Below, piece by piece: positions 48,458 through 58,771 of a stretch of 64,000 nt of DNA. The DNA lies in the NCBI RefSeq assembly GCF_018200035.1, contig NZ_CP073581.1, positions 3,220,501 to 3,284,500 of the forward strand, read 5' to 3'. This DNA comes from Sulfitobacter albidus. GTDB taxonomy: Bacteria > Pseudomonadota > Alphaproteobacteria > Rhodobacterales > Rhodobacteraceae. The translations under genes were made by a program, and so were the position numbers. Numbering within the stretch: position 1 is the first letter of the stretch; each line of letters begins with the position of its first letter. A model generated the notes under the pieces. It did no database searches. It was given only the letters and a program-made list of their open reading frames with translations, and had not been told where the DNA came from.

Positions 48458-49231
48458 TCAGATCTGCGCGCGCGGGCGGCGCGAGAAGGTTAGATCGCGC
48501 AGCACGACCTGGTTCATCTCCGGGCCTTCAAAGATCAGGTCGATCCATGCGCCTTCGACCCGGCGTTCGTTCATCTTGGAATAGGCGAGGTCGAATTCGA
48601 CGACGATCTGATCCTCGGTAAAGTCGATCTCGCGTACGATCTGTTCGGTGTTGGGGCCGTTCTTGATGTTGAGGCGGGCGAAGATTTCGATCGGTTTTTC
48701 CAGCTCGACGATCATGTCCATGCGTAGAAGGTGGGTGCGTTTGAGGCCCGTGTAGCCCTCTTCGGGCAGGTCGACGACCAGCGACAGGAACGACCCGTCA
48801 AAGCGGAAGACATCCATGCGCAGACCGTAGGGGGCGAGGTCTTCCTCGCGCAGGTTGCGCAGCTGGCGCAGGGTCAGCTCGGAGATGGTGCAATCGTGGA
48901 ACAGCGTCACCTCGTTGCCGAGCATTGCGCGGGTCTGCACGGAGCTGAGGCCGGGTTGCGGCAGCGGGCCGCGCCACAACTCGGGCCGCCATGCCCAATC
49001 GGCGTTATGCGGTTTGGGAAAGCTGGTGGAGCCGATGAGTGGCAGGGCGAGCCGTTCGTCGGCGACGTGGATCAGCTCATCCAGGTGCGCCTTGAGCTGG
49101 CGGGCCTTGAGGCGCTGGCGCCGCAGCCCGGCCAGATCGGCCTTGCGCGCCATGCGGGCGTTGCGCGCCCATTTGGCGATTGCCCGGCTGTAGAACGCCG
49201 CATCGAGGAAATTTTCGCCGATCTTTGCCAT
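48458..49231 (-). CDS. DUF6478 family protein
   Basis: 257 residues from MAKIGENFLDAAFYSRAIAK. I recognise the pattern of the Rhodobacterales DUF6478 family: a basic N-terminal helix region, then PLIGSTSFPKPHNADWAWRP, TLFHDCTISELTLRQLRNL, FDGSFLSLVVDLPEEGYTGL and FDLAYSKMNERRVEGAWIDL. The function is unknown. No signal peptide or membrane segment. In-frame upstream codons are ignored because the homology and a suitable ATG begin at 49231. Confidence 0.75.
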   Translation of the reverse strand: MAKIGENFLDAAFYSRAIAKWARNARMARKADLAGLRRQRLKARQLKAHLDELIHVADERLALPLIGSTSFPKPHNADWAWRPELWRGPLPQPGLSSVQTRAMLGNEVTLFHDCTISELTLRQLRNLREEDLAPYGLRMDVFRFDGSFLSLVVDLPEEGYTGLKRTHLLRMDMIVELEKPIEIFARLNIKNGPNTEQIVREIDFTEDQIVVEFDLAYSKMNERRVEGAWIDLIFEGPEMNQVVLRDLTFSRRPRAQI

Positions 49232-49349
49232 CTGTCGTATCCCAACTGCACGCACCTTTGTGCCGCACATTCCTTGCGTTCGCCTGAACGGGTGTGCGTT
49301 TGGCGCAGAGTGCCATTTTTGCCCCCGGTCGCGCAAGCGCCCGTGTACG

Positions 49350-49936
49350 CTACCCCGCCAGCGTGGTGTCGATGGAGCGGCGGATCATCTCTTCGAGCAG
49401 GCCCGCCCCTTCGATGGAGACGGCGCGTTTGTCTTTCGGGCCAAAGAGGCTGGCGCCCATGGTGAACGCGCCCACCCGCGCGGTGGCGCGCCAGTGCAGA
49501 TCGTCCATCGCGGGCAGGGGCGGATCCCCGGTGGTGGCGAATATCACGTGATCGCCGCGGTTGCGCACCCGTTCGGGGCGCTGGTGCCCGTGGCGCTGGC
49601 GATGTCCTGCGGCGTGGGCAGGGGGGCGTCAGCACCGGTGCGGGTGAAGCTGACGCTCATCAGGCCCAGCGGCGCGCCGCGGCTGCCCGTGGTGGCGCCG
49701 AGCGTGTCGCAACGCGCCATCAGCGCAAAGCTTTCGTTGAGGGTTTTGGGATCGATGCAGAACCCGGTGGGCGGCACCAGCGTGACCGCCCCGCGCATCA
49801 TCTTTGCCTGCGTGAGGGGTGGCGCCTGATCGCCCGCGATGCCCGACAGAACGCCCGAGGCGTCCGGCAGGGCATCGCACCCCGCCAGCGCGCCGCAGAG
49901 CACGAGGGCTGCGACCCTAGAGATCCATGTAGTCAT
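49350..49936 (-). CDS. Putative lipoprotein, interrupted by a frameshift
   Basis: About 195 residues once corrected. The N-terminus [20 protein letters not shown] has a lipobox (LAGC), so it is an outer- or inner-membrane lipoprotein. The first frame includes [20 protein letters not shown]. After [15 protein letters not shown] the frame breaks. One missing base in the run at 49575-49578 explains it, and the second frame continues [18 protein letters not shown] to a C-terminal [16 protein letters not shown]. The family is not recognised. The start overlaps the end of ilvD by 20 bases. Confidence 0.6.
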
Positions 49937-51682
49937 GCTTTTCCATCTTGCCGCCGGGGTGCGTGACCGCGCCGAGGTACGTGGGCCCGACAAGCTGGGC
50001 GTATTTCCACAGCGCGCCGGAGGCATAGATCGTCTCGCGCGGGCCTTCCCATGCTTTTTTGCGTGTCGCCAGCTCGTCGTCGGTCAGGTCCACGGAAATC
50101 GTGCCCTTCATGGCGTCGATGGTGATCATGTCGCCGTTTTGCAGCAGGCCGATGGGGCCACCCATCGCGGCCTCCGGCCCGACGTGGCCCACACAAAAGC
50201 CGCGCGTGGCGCCCGAGAAGCGGCCATCGGTGATGAGGGCGACCTTTTTGCCCATGCCCTGCCCCGATAGCGCCGCCGTCGTCGCCAGCATTTCGCGCAT
50301 ACCCGGACCGCCGCGCGGCCCTTCGTTGCGGATCACGAAGACGTCGCCTTCGGAGTAGGTGCGGTTTTGCACGGCTTCGAAGGCGTCCTGTTCGCATTCG
50401 AACACCAGCGCGGGGCCGGTAAACAGGATGTCCTCCTCGGCCATGCCGGCGATTTTCACGATGGCGCCTTCGGGGGCGAGGTTACCCTTGAGGCCCACGA
50501 CGCCGCCGGTGGTGGAGATCGGGTTGGAGATCGCGTGGATCACCTTGCCGTCCGCCTCGCGGGTGACCTTATCAAGCACCTCGCCCATGCTCTCGCCCGT
50601 GGCGGTCATGCAGTCGAGGTGGATGAGGCCCGCCTTGCGCAGCTCGTTCATCACGACAGGCACGCCACCCGCCTCGTAGAGATCTTTGGCCACATAGGCG
50701 CCGCCGGGCTTCATATCGACGAAATGCGGCGTGTCGCGGAAGATCTCGCAGACGTCATCGAGGAAGAAGTCGATGCCACATTCGTGGGCCATGGCGGGCA
50801 GGTGCAGGCCCGCGTTGGTCGAGCCGCCGGTGCAGGCGACGATGCGCGCGGCGTTCTCGAACGCTTCGCGGGTGCAGATGTCGCGGGCGCGGATGTTTTT
50901 CTCGATCAGGTGCATGACGGCGGCGCCCGACGCGCGGCCGTATGCGTCGCGGTCCTTGTAGGGGCGGGCATGCCCGAGGAGTTGGGCAGTGCGAGGCCGA
51001 TCGCCTCTGACACGCAGGCCATGGTGTTGGCGGTGAACTGGCCGCCGCAGGCCCCCGCCGACGGGCAGGCGATGCGTTCGAGAATCTCAAGCTCGGCCTC
51101 GGTCATGGTGCCGGATTGGTAGTTGCCGACGGCCTCGAACATGTCCTGAACGGTCAGATCACGCTCGGCAAAGCTTTGCGGGATGTCCGCGCCCTTGGGC
51201 GCCTTGCCCGGCAGGATCGAGCCGCCGTAAAGGAATACCGACGGCACGTTGAGCCGCAGCATCGCCATCATCATGCCGGGCAGGGATTTGTCGCAGCCGG
51301 CCAGACCGACGATGGCGTCGTAGCAGTGACCGCGCATGGTCAGCTCGACCGTGTCGGCGATGGCCTCGCGCGAGGCGAGCGAAGACCGCATGCCCTCGTG
51401 GCCCATGGCGATGCCGTCGGTCACGGTGATGGTGGTGAATTCGCGCGGTGTGCCCTGCTCTTCCTTGACGCCGACCTTGACGGCCTGCGCCTGACGCGAG
51501 AGCGCGATGTTGCACGGCGCGGCTTCGTTCCAGCAGGTTGCGACGCCGACGAGGGGTTGGTGGATCTCTTCCTCGGTCATGCCCATCGCGTAGTAATACG
51601 ACCGGTGCGGCGCGCGCGCGGGGCCTTCGGTCACGTGACGGCTGGGCAGTTTGGATTTGTCGAAACGCTGGTTGCTGGACAT
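49917..51682 (-). CDS. ilvD: Dihydroxy-acid dehydratase, frameshift mid-gene
   Basis: About 588 residues once corrected. An Fe-S enzyme of branched-chain amino acid synthesis that dehydrates 2,3-dihydroxy acids. Motifs: [47 protein letters not shown], then, after the break, [19 protein letters not shown] and [20 protein letters not shown]. The frame breaks after SSGMPAP; one extra base in the run 50961-50964 restores [10 protein letters not shown] and continuity. The ATG is at 51682. The end includes [19 protein letters not shown], a normal C-terminus. Confidence 0.93.
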
Positions 51683-51803
51683 CGGTTTGCTCCCTGATCT
51701 TGCTTGGTTTCTCGATAGGCGAGCGGGCGCGCGCTGGCAAGGCTGATGGGGCGCCTGCGGCGTGCTTGCCCGTTGTGCACAAGGCGGTGCGATGGAAAAA
51801 TTA

Positions 51804-51815
51804 TTGGTGTACTAA
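51804..51815. promoter_or_regulatory. Imperfect palindrome TTGGTGTACTAA upstream of the Rieske operon
   Basis: The 12-base site has TTRGT...ACYAA symmetry (8 of 12 positions match the reverse complement). It sits in an unusually AT-rich stretch 68 bases before the predicted oxygenase start and 122 bases before divergent ilvD. This is a good place for an operator bound by a MarR- or GntR-type repressor such as the MarR protein at 58768-59199. No well-formed -35/-10 pair was identified. Confidence 0.4.
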
Positions 51816-51883
51816 TGAATTTTCATTTGACAGGCCGGGGTCGGTCGGCGCTCAATAAAGGCGAATTGACGCAGGAGGCCGCT

Positions 51884-52950
51884 TTGAGTTTCGTTCGTAA
51901 CGCGTGGTATGTCGCCGGATGGTCGCGTGATTTTGGCGAGGCGTTGAGCGCGCTGGAGATCACCGCGCAGCGGCTGGTGATGTTCCGCGACAGCACAGGC
52001 GCGGTGAAGGCGCTGGAGGATCGCTGCCCGCACCGGTTGCTGCCGCTGTCCAGGGGCAAGCGTATCGGGGACACGATCCAATGCGGCTATCACGGGATGA
52101 CGTTTAACGGGGAAGGCACCTGCGTGCGCGTCCCCGGCCAGGACAACACCCCGCGCAGCGCCTATGTGCGGGCGTTCCCTGTGGTGGAGCGGCACGGGAT
52201 CGTCTGGATCTGGATGGGTGACGCGGCGCTGGCGGACGAGAGCGCGATATTCGATCTTCCGGAGTTCTCGGACCCCGATTGGCACGCGCATCACGGCGGG
52301 CATCTGGAGATCACGGCGCATTATCTGAACGTCGCCGAGAACCTTGTGGACCCGGCGCACGTCAGCTTTGTGCATCCCACCACGCTGGGCAATGCAGCGT
52401 CAGAGGATGTGCCGGTGCATGTGTCGACCTCCGGCAAGGTGATCCGCGCGTGGCGCTGGATAAGGGATGCGCCGCCCATCGGGTTTTTCCAGCAGTTCGG
52501 CGGGTTCGACGGCAATGTGGACCGCTGGCACTACTATGACCTGCATCTGCCCTCGACGGCGGTGATTGATTTCGGGTCGGTGGACACGGCGCTCGCGTGT
52601 CCCGAGGACGAACGCGACCGCGGCGTGCGCATCTTTGCCATCCACTTCGTCACGCCGGTGAACGAAAACCAGACCGTCGATCACTGGATGCACCTGCGTA
52701 ATACCGCGCAGGGGATGACGCGGCCTCGGGCAAGATGGACGCGATGTTCGAGGTTGCGTTTGGCGAGGATAAGGCGATTCTGGAGGCGGTACACGAAGAG
52801 GAACAACGCCCGCAGACCCGCCGCCCCATCCGCATCGCCATCGACAAGGGACCCACCGTTTACCGCAAGCGCATCCGCGAATTGGTCGAAGCGGAAGCCA
52901 TCGAAGATCTGGGGGAGCCGGTCTCGCCGGTATTCGTCCAGCACGATTGA
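51884..52950 (+). CDS. Rieske-type aromatic-ring hydroxylating/demethylating oxygenase (VanA-like), frameshifted
   Basis: About 355 residues once corrected. It starts MSFVRNAWYVAGWSRDFGEA from a TTG with AGGAGG at 51873-51878; longer forms from the ATG at 51816 lack homology. The Rieske cluster ligands are in DRCPHRLLPLSRGKRIGD and QCGYHGMTF (C-x-H, C-x2-H). The mononuclear Fe site lies in NVAENLVDPAHVSFVHPTT. The frame breaks after HLRNTAQG; one base missing from the G run at 52711-52714 explains it, and it resumes GKMDAMFEVAFGEDKAILEA to 52950. It would need a separate reductase, not encoded here. The substrate is unknown, presumably a ring compound imported by the following ABC system. Confidence 0.82.
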
Positions 52951-52981
52951 TAACAATGACCAGCCAACAGAGAGAGATCCC

Positions 52982-54187
52982 ATGAAACGCAAGACATTCC
53001 TGAAAGGGTTGATCGCCGCCACGGCCTTTGCCGCGCTGCCGCTGACGGCCGCCGCCGAAGACACGATCAAGATTGGCGAAATCAACCATTACAAACGCCT
53101 CGCGGCCTTTGCCGGCCCCTACAAGCTGGGCATCGAGCTGGCCATCGAAGAGGTCAATGAGGCAGGCGGTGTGCTGGGCAAACCGCTTGAGTTCATCTTT
53201 CGCGACGATCAGGGCGAGCCCGGCGAGGCGATCAAGATCGCCGAAGAGCTGATGACGCGTGAGGGTGCCGTAATGCTGACGGGCACGATCCTGTCGAACG
53301 TGGGCCTCGCGATCTCAAGCTTCGCGGGCGAGAAGGGCTATGTCTACCTCGCGTCGGAGCCTTTGGCGGACAGCATCGTCTGGGGAGCGGGCAATCCCTA
53401 TACCTTCCGTCTGCGCGCCTCGACTTACATGCAGGCCGCGATGCTGGCGGAGGCGGCGGCCAAGACCGACGCCGTGACCTACGCCACGATTGCCCCGAAC
53501 TATGCCTACGGCAAGGATGCGGTCGCGGCGTTCAAGGAGAACCTGACGCGCCTCAAGCCCGAGGTGGAATTCGTGGCCGAGCAGTGGCCGGGCGTGTTCA
53601 AGATCGACGCAGGCGCGGAGGTGCAGGCGCTGGAGCGGGCCAAGCCCGACGCGATCTACAACGTGACGTTCGGGCCTGATCTCGCGAAATTCGTGCGCGA
53701 GGGCGGTGATCGGGGGCTTTTCGACGGGCGCCAGATCTTTGGCCTTTTGTCGGGCGAGCCGGAGTATCTGGACCCGCTGGGCGATGAAGCGCCCGAAGGC
53801 TGGATCGTGACGGGCTATCCCTGGTACGATCTGACGGATGGTCCCGAGGGCGCGTTCGTGAAGGCGTATCAGGCGGCCTATAACGACTATCCGCGCGTCG
53901 GCTCGCTGGTCGGCTACATGACGGTGCAATCCATCGTCGCGGCGCTGGAGCGTGCCGGATCGACCGAAAGCGAAGCGATCCGCGCGGCCTTTGAGGGGCT
54001 GGATGTGAGCACACCGATGGGTGAGATCACCTTCCGCGAGATCGACAACCAATCGACTGCCGGCGCCTACGTCGGCACGACCGCGCTGCGCGATGGCGGC
54101 GGCATCATGGTCGATTGGGAGTACAAGGACGGCGCGAACTATCTGCCGTCGGACGAAGAAGTCAAAAAGCTCCGCCCGTCGGAGTGA
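52982..54187 (+). CDS. ABC transporter substrate-binding protein, LIV (branched-chain amino acid) type
   Basis: 401 residues with a Sec signal (FLKGLIAATAFAALPLTAAA). The type I periplasmic binding fold shows in KLGIELAIEEVNEAGGVLGK, FIFRDDQGEPGEAIKIAEEL, and TYATIAPNYAYGKDAVAAFK. LIV-type proteins bind amino acids but also many aromatic acids and amides, so the ligand is probably the compound degraded by the neighbouring enzymes. It is the second gene of the plus-strand operon, 31 bases after the oxygenase gene. Confidence 0.88.
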   Translation: MKRKTFLKGLIAATAFAALPLTAAAEDTIKIGEINHYKRLAAFAGPYKLGIELAIEEVNEAGGVLGKPLEFIFRDDQGEPGEAIKIAEELMTREGAVMLTGTILSNVGLAISSFAGEKGYVYLASEPLADSIVWGAGNPYTFRLRASTYMQAAMLAEAAAKTDAVTYATIAPNYAYGKDAVAAFKENLTRLKPEVEFVAEQWPGVFKIDAGAEVQALERAKPDAIYNVTFGPDLAKFVREGGDRGLFDGRQIFGLLSGEPEYLDPLGDEAPEGWIVTGYPWYDLTDGPEGAFVKAYQAAYNDYPRVGSLVGYMTVQSIVAALERAGSTESEAIRAAFEGLDVSTPMGEITFREIDNQSTAGAYVGTTALRDGGGIMVDWEYKDGANYLPSDEEVKKLRPSE

Positions 54188-54194
54188 TTTGTCG

Positions 54195-54220
54195 CGGCGG
54201 CGGGGATCGCTCCGCCGCCG
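54195..54220 (+). terminator. Hairpin between the binding-protein and permease genes (likely attenuator)
   Basis: A 9-bp all G/C stem CGGCGGCGG / CCGCCGCCG with an 8-base loop, followed by the pyrimidine-rich GTTTCTTCT, eight bases after the binding-protein stop. Such hairpins commonly keep binding-protein mRNA more abundant than permease mRNA, by partial termination or 3'-end protection. Confidence 0.6.
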
Positions 54221-54261
54221 GTTTCTTCTCAGTGCACACCCCCTGAATTAGGACATTCCTG

Positions 54262-56120
54262 ATGGAATTTTTCGTTGCCCAAATCCTGACGGGACTGGCA
54301 AACGCCTCGTCGTTGTTTCTGGTCGCCTGTGGCCTGTCGCTGATTTTTGGCGTCACGCGGATCGTGAATTTTGCACACGGGAGCCTCTACATGCTGGGCG
54401 CCTACGTGGGCTATTCGCTGATGCAGGTGCTGCCGGGGCATTTTGGGTTCTGGGGGTCGATCCTGCTGGCGGCGGTGGCCGTGGGCCTGATCGGGATGCT
54501 GATCGAGATGCTGGTGCTGCGCCCGGTCTACCGCGCGCCCGAGCTGTTCCAGCTGGTCGCGACCTTTGGCGTGATCCTTGTCATTCAGGATCTGGCGCTG
54601 ATCATCTGGGGCCGGAGGATCTGCTGGGGCCGCGCGCGCCGGGGCTGCGCGGCGTGTTCCGCATCATGGGTGAGCCGATCCCGAAATACGACATCGTGCT
54701 GTTGATCATCACGCCGTTCATCGCCGCCGCCCTGTGGTATCTGATCACCCAGACACGGGTGGGCATTCTGGTGCGTGCCGCCACGCAGGACCGCGAGATG
54801 GTCGGCGCGCTGGGCGTCAATCAGGCGTGGCTGTTTACCGGCGTGTTTGCGCTGGGCTCGGCGCTGGCGGGTCTGGGCGGTGCGTTGCAGCTGCCCAAGG
54901 GCGGTGCCGATCTGCTGATGGATTTCAACATTCTGACGCCGGTGTTCGTTGTCGTCGTCATCGGCGGCATGGGATCGCTGCCGGGCGCCTATGTGGCGGC
55001 GATCATCATTTCGGTGCTCAACGTATTCGGCGTGACCTACCTGCCGCAATCGACGCTGGTGCTGATGTTCATCGTGATGATCGTGGTGCTGATGATCCGG
55101 CCCTACGGCCTGTTCGGCCGGGAGGAAGTCGCGGGGGAGCACGGGCAGGTGGGCGAGCCTGAGCGCCCGATCAAGCCTGCGTCGAACCGGGTGCGCGCGG
55201 TTGTCATCGCGGGGCTGGTGCTGCTGGCATTGCTGCCGCTTTATGGCAGTAGCTTTTCGATGGTGCTGGCGACGGACGTGATGATCTTCTGCCTGTTCGC
55301 GGCCTCGCTGCATTTCCTGCTGGGGCTTGGCGGGATGGTGAGCTTCGGGCACGCGGCCTATTACGGCGGCGGCGCCTATGTGGCGGCCCTGCTGGTCACG
55401 CACGCGGGATCGTCGATGGAGGTGGCGTTTCTGCTCGCGCCGCTGGGGGCCGGTCTGGCCGCACTGGCGATCGGCTGGGTCTGTCTGCGGCTGACGGGGG
55501 TGTATTTTGCGATGCTCACGCTCGCCTTTGCGCAGCTGATCTGGAGCCTTGTGTTCCAGTGGGGTGACGTGACGGGGGGCGACGACGGGCTGGTCAACAT
55601 CTGGCCTGCGGAATGGCTCAAGGATACGTCGGTCTATTTCTATTTCACGCTGATCTTTGCCGTGTCGGGCATCGTAATGCTGCGGCACGTGGCGCATTCG
55701 CCGTTCGGCTACGCCCTGCGCGCGGCGCGCGACAGCAAGCGGCAGGCGGAGGCGACGGGCATCGACACCCGGCGCGTGCAGCTGATCGCCTTTGGCTTTG
55801 CCGGGTTGATGGGCGGGCTGGCGGGCGCGCTGTTTGTGTTCTCGAAGGGCAGCGTGTTTCCCAACGAGCTGGAGATCGCGCGCAGTTTCGACGCGTTGAT
55901 CGTGGTCTTTCTTGGTGGGGTGAAAACGCTGGCAGGGGGTGTTGTGGGCGCAGGCTTTTTCAAGGGGATCGAAGAGGTGTTGTTGCGCTTTGAATACTGG
56001 CGGCTGGTAATGGGTCTGCTGATCATCTTTGTGGTGATCGCCGCACCGGAAGGGATCGTGGGATCCCTGCGCAAGGGGGCCGAGCGCATCGGCCTGCTGA
56101 AAACAGGAGATCAGTCATGA
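54262..56120 (+). CDS. Fused LivH-LivM ABC permease, frameshifted in the LivH half
   Basis: About 619 residues once corrected. The LivH half begins MEFFVAQILTGLANASSLFL and includes GVTRIVNFAHGSLYMLGAYV; it breaks after ALIIWG, where one missing base near 54608-54613 explains the shift, and resumes PEDLLGPRAPGLRGVFRIMG. It ends with LMIRPYGLFGREEVAG and runs, without a stop, through a short hydrophilic linker into a LivM half (LPLYGSSFSMVLATDVMIFC, GLGGMVSFGHAAYYGGGAYV, GVYFAMLTLAFAQLIWSLVF). Normally these are two proteins. Inner membrane, about 16-18 helices in total. Confidence 0.82.
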
Positions 56121-56893
56121 GCGCCGTTCTGGAAACACGCGGGCTGACCCGCCATTTTGGCGCCATCGTGGCGGTCAATGACGTGTCGTTCCAGCTGAAA
56201 AAGGGCGAGCTTTTGGCGCTGATCGGCCCCAATGGTGCGGGCAAGAGCACGTGTTTCAACATGCTGATGGGGCAGTTGCCGCCCACCTCTGGCGATGTGC
56301 TGCTGGAAGGGCAGAGCATCAAGGGGCTGAAACCGCGCGAGGTCTGGCGGCGCGGGGTCGGCCGCACGTTTCAGATCACGGCGACCTATTCCTCGATGAC
56401 GGTGGTGGAGAACGTGCAGATGGCGCTGATGTCGCATCACCGCGAGATCTACCGCATCCGCCCCTACGCGCATCAGCAACACCGCGCGGCGGCGATTGCG
56501 CTGCTGGACACGGTGGGCATGGCCGCGCAGGCGGACCGCCACTGCGCGGTGCTGGCCTACGGCGATCTCAAACGGATGGAGCTGGCGATTGCGCTGGCGC
56601 ATGATCCGACGCTGTTGCTGATGGACGAGCCGACGGCAGGCATGGCCCCGAAAGAGCGCGTCGCGCTGATGCAGCTGACGGCGGATATCGTGCGCGACCG
56701 GGGCGTGAGCGTTCTGTTCACCGAGCATGACATGGATGTCGTCTTTGCCCATTCGCACCGGATCATGGTGCTAAACCGCGGGGAGCTGATTGCCGAGGGC
56801 AACGCGGAGGAGATCCGCGCCAACCCGATGGTGCAGGAGGTCTATCTGGGCGGCGGCAGCGTCTTTGGTGAGGGGGAGACGGCCCATGCTTGA
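56117..56893 (+). CDS. livG: ABC transporter ATP-binding protein, LivG type
   Basis: 258 residues. Walker A IGPNGAGKSTCFNML, the LivG-type GRTFQITATYSSMTVVENVQ, a signature loop reading LAYGDLKRMELAIALAHDP, and Walker B TLLLMDEPTAGMAP with a conserved switch His in FTEHDMD. The signature is LAYGD rather than LSGGQ, which is usual for LivG. The ATG overlaps the permease stop by four bases. It energises import together with LivF. Confidence 0.92.
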   Translation: MSAVLETRGLTRHFGAIVAVNDVSFQLKKGELLALIGPNGAGKSTCFNMLMGQLPPTSGDVLLEGQSIKGLKPREVWRRGVGRTFQITATYSSMTVVENVQMALMSHHREIYRIRPYAHQQHRAAAIALLDTVGMAAQADRHCAVLAYGDLKRMELAIALAHDPTLLLMDEPTAGMAPKERVALMQLTADIVRDRGVSVLFTEHDMDVVFAHSHRIMVLNRGELIAEGNAEEIRANPMVQEVYLGGGSVFGEGETAHA

Positions 56894-57587
56894 GGTCAGC
56901 GGGATCAACACGCTTTACGGCAAGGCGCATGTGCTGCGCGATCTGGCGTTTCCGGTGGCGCGGGGGCAGGTGGTGGCGCTGCTGGGGCGCAACGGGGCCG
57001 GCAAATCCACCACGATGAAATCCATCATGCAGCTGGTGCGCCCGGCCTCGGGCAGCATCACCTTTCAGGGGGAGCAGCTGATCGGTCTTCCCTCGCACAA
57101 GGTGGCCAAGATGGGGCTGGGATACGTGCCCGAGGACCGGCGCGTGTTCACGGATCTGACGGTGATGGAAAACCTGATCGTGGGCCAGCAGCCCCCGCGC
57201 GAGGGCGCCGTGACATGGACGCAGGACATGCTGTTTGATCTGTTCCCCAACCTCGCCGAGCGGCGCGGCAACCGGGGCAAGGCCCTGTCGGGGGGCGAGC
57301 AGCAAATGCTGACGATTGCACGCACGCTGATGGGCAACCCGCTGTTCGTGCTGCTCGATGAGCCGAGCGAGGGGGTCGCTCCGGTGATCGTGGAGCAGAT
57401 GGCGCGGGTGATCAAACAGCTGAAATCCGAGGGGCTGACGGTATTGCTCTCTGAGCAGAACCTGCATTTTGCGCAGGCCGTGGCCGACCGTGCCGTGATT
57501 ATCGAAAGTGGCGAGGCGATGTTTGAAGGCACGCTTGCCGAATTGAACGCCCAGCCGGAGGTGCGCGATGCGTATCTTGCGGCCTGA
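56886..57587 (+). CDS. livF: ABC transporter ATP-binding protein, LivF type
   Basis: 233 residues. MLEVSGINTLYGKAHVLRDL starts the domain. Walker A LLGRNGAGKSTTMKSIM, the LivF-type YVPEDRRVFTDLTVMENL, signature ALSGGEQQMLTIARTLM, and Walker B FVLLDEPSEGVAP are intact. It overlaps livG by eight bases; upstream in-frame codons within livG are not used. The next gene, the enamidase-like one, starts 21 bases later in the same operon. Confidence 0.92.
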   Translation: MLEVSGINTLYGKAHVLRDLAFPVARGQVVALLGRNGAGKSTTMKSIMQLVRPASGSITFQGEQLIGLPSHKVAKMGLGYVPEDRRVFTDLTVMENLIVGQQPPREGAVTWTQDMLFDLFPNLAERRGNRGKALSGGEQQMLTIARTLMGNPLFVLLDEPSEGVAPVIVEQMARVIKQLKSEGLTVLLSEQNLHFAQAVADRAVIIESGEAMFEGTLAELNAQPEVRDAYLAA

Positions 57588-57608
57588 TATCAAAGAGGAC
57601 TGAACACC

Positions 57609-58771
57609 ATGAGCGACAAACTGGTCATCAAGAATATCGGCATGATCCTGTCGGGCAAATTCGAGGAGCCGATTTTCGACGGCAATTGCCTGATTGCGGT
57701 GGAGGGCAAGATCACCGAATGGGGCTATGAGAAGGATCTCGATTGCGAGGGGGCCGCGACGGTGGTGGATGCCAAGGGCGTGACGCTCGCCCCCGGTCTG
57801 ATCGACAGCCACGTGCATCCTGTCGTGGGCGATTACACCCCACGCCAGCAACAGCTGCACTGGATCGACAGCACGCTGCACGGGGGGTTACCACGCTGAT
57901 CTCCGCCGGGGAGGTGCATATGCCGGGGCGGCCCAAGGATATCGTCGGGCTCAAGGCGATGGCGATTGCCTCGCAGCGTTGGTACGAGAATTTCCGCCCC
58001 TCTGGCGTGAAGGTCCACGCCGGCGCCCCGGTGATCGAGACGGGGATGGAAGAGCAGGATTTCAAGGATCTGGCCGACGCGGGCGTGACGCTTTTGGGCG
58101 AGGTCGGGCTAGGCTCGGTCAAGGACGGCAAGACCGCGCAGCAGATGGTCAGCTGGGCGCGCAAATACGGCATCCAGAGCACGATCCACACCGGCGGCCC
58201 GTCGATCCCCGGATCGGGGTTGATCGACGCGGATATGGTGATGGAGACGGGCACGGACGTGATCGGCCACATCAACGGCGGGCATACGGCACTGCCCGAC
58301 GATCAGATCGTCTGTTTGTGCGAGGGGTGTTCTTCGGCGTTTGAGATTGTGCACAACGGCAACGAGCGCGCGGCGATCCTGTGTGTGAATACCGCGCGCG
58401 AGCTGGGCAAGCTGGATCAGGTCATTCTGGGCACCGACGGGCCTGCGGGATCGGGGGTGCAACCCTTGGGGATCTTGCGGATGATCGCGATGGTCGCCGC
58501 CTTTGGCAATGTGAAGGCCGAGCAGGCGTTCTGCTTTGGCAACGGCAACACCGCACGGCAGCGCAATCTGGATACCGGGTTGATCGAAGCGGGGATGGCG
58601 GCGGATTTTGTGCTGCTGGATCAGGCGCAGCACAGCCCCGGCAAGACCATGCTGGAATCGGTCGCGCAGGGGAACCTGCCCGGCGTCGGCATGACCATCA
58701 TCGACGGCAGGGTGACCAGCACCCGCAGCCGCAACACGCCGCCCGCGATGCGGTTTCCCGAAGTCGTCTAG
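57609..58771 (+). CDS. Enamidase-like amidohydrolase, frameshifted
   Basis: About 387 residues once corrected. It resembles the clostridial enamidase that hydrolyses 1,4,5,6-tetrahydro-6-oxonicotinate to 2-formylglutarate. Shared features: MSDKLVIKNIGMILSGKFEE, metal ligands in APGLIDSHVHPVVGDYTPRQ, ISAGEVHMPGRPKDIVGLKA, a carboxy-Glu region LGEVGLGSVKD, IHTGGPSIPGS, VIGHINGGHTALPD, LGTDGPAGSGVQPLGILRM, and the C-terminal SRNTPPAMRFPEVV, very close to the ending I recall for that enzyme. The frame breaks after TLHGG; one base missing from the G run 57882-57887 explains it. Confidence 0.82.

Noticed and set aside
43139..51682. gpmI, ctpA and ilvD as true pseudogenes
   Set aside because: Each needs one base in a G/C run to be fully restored, flanking codons remain under evident constraint, and all three are core metabolic or envelope genes. 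Sequence error is the simpler reading.
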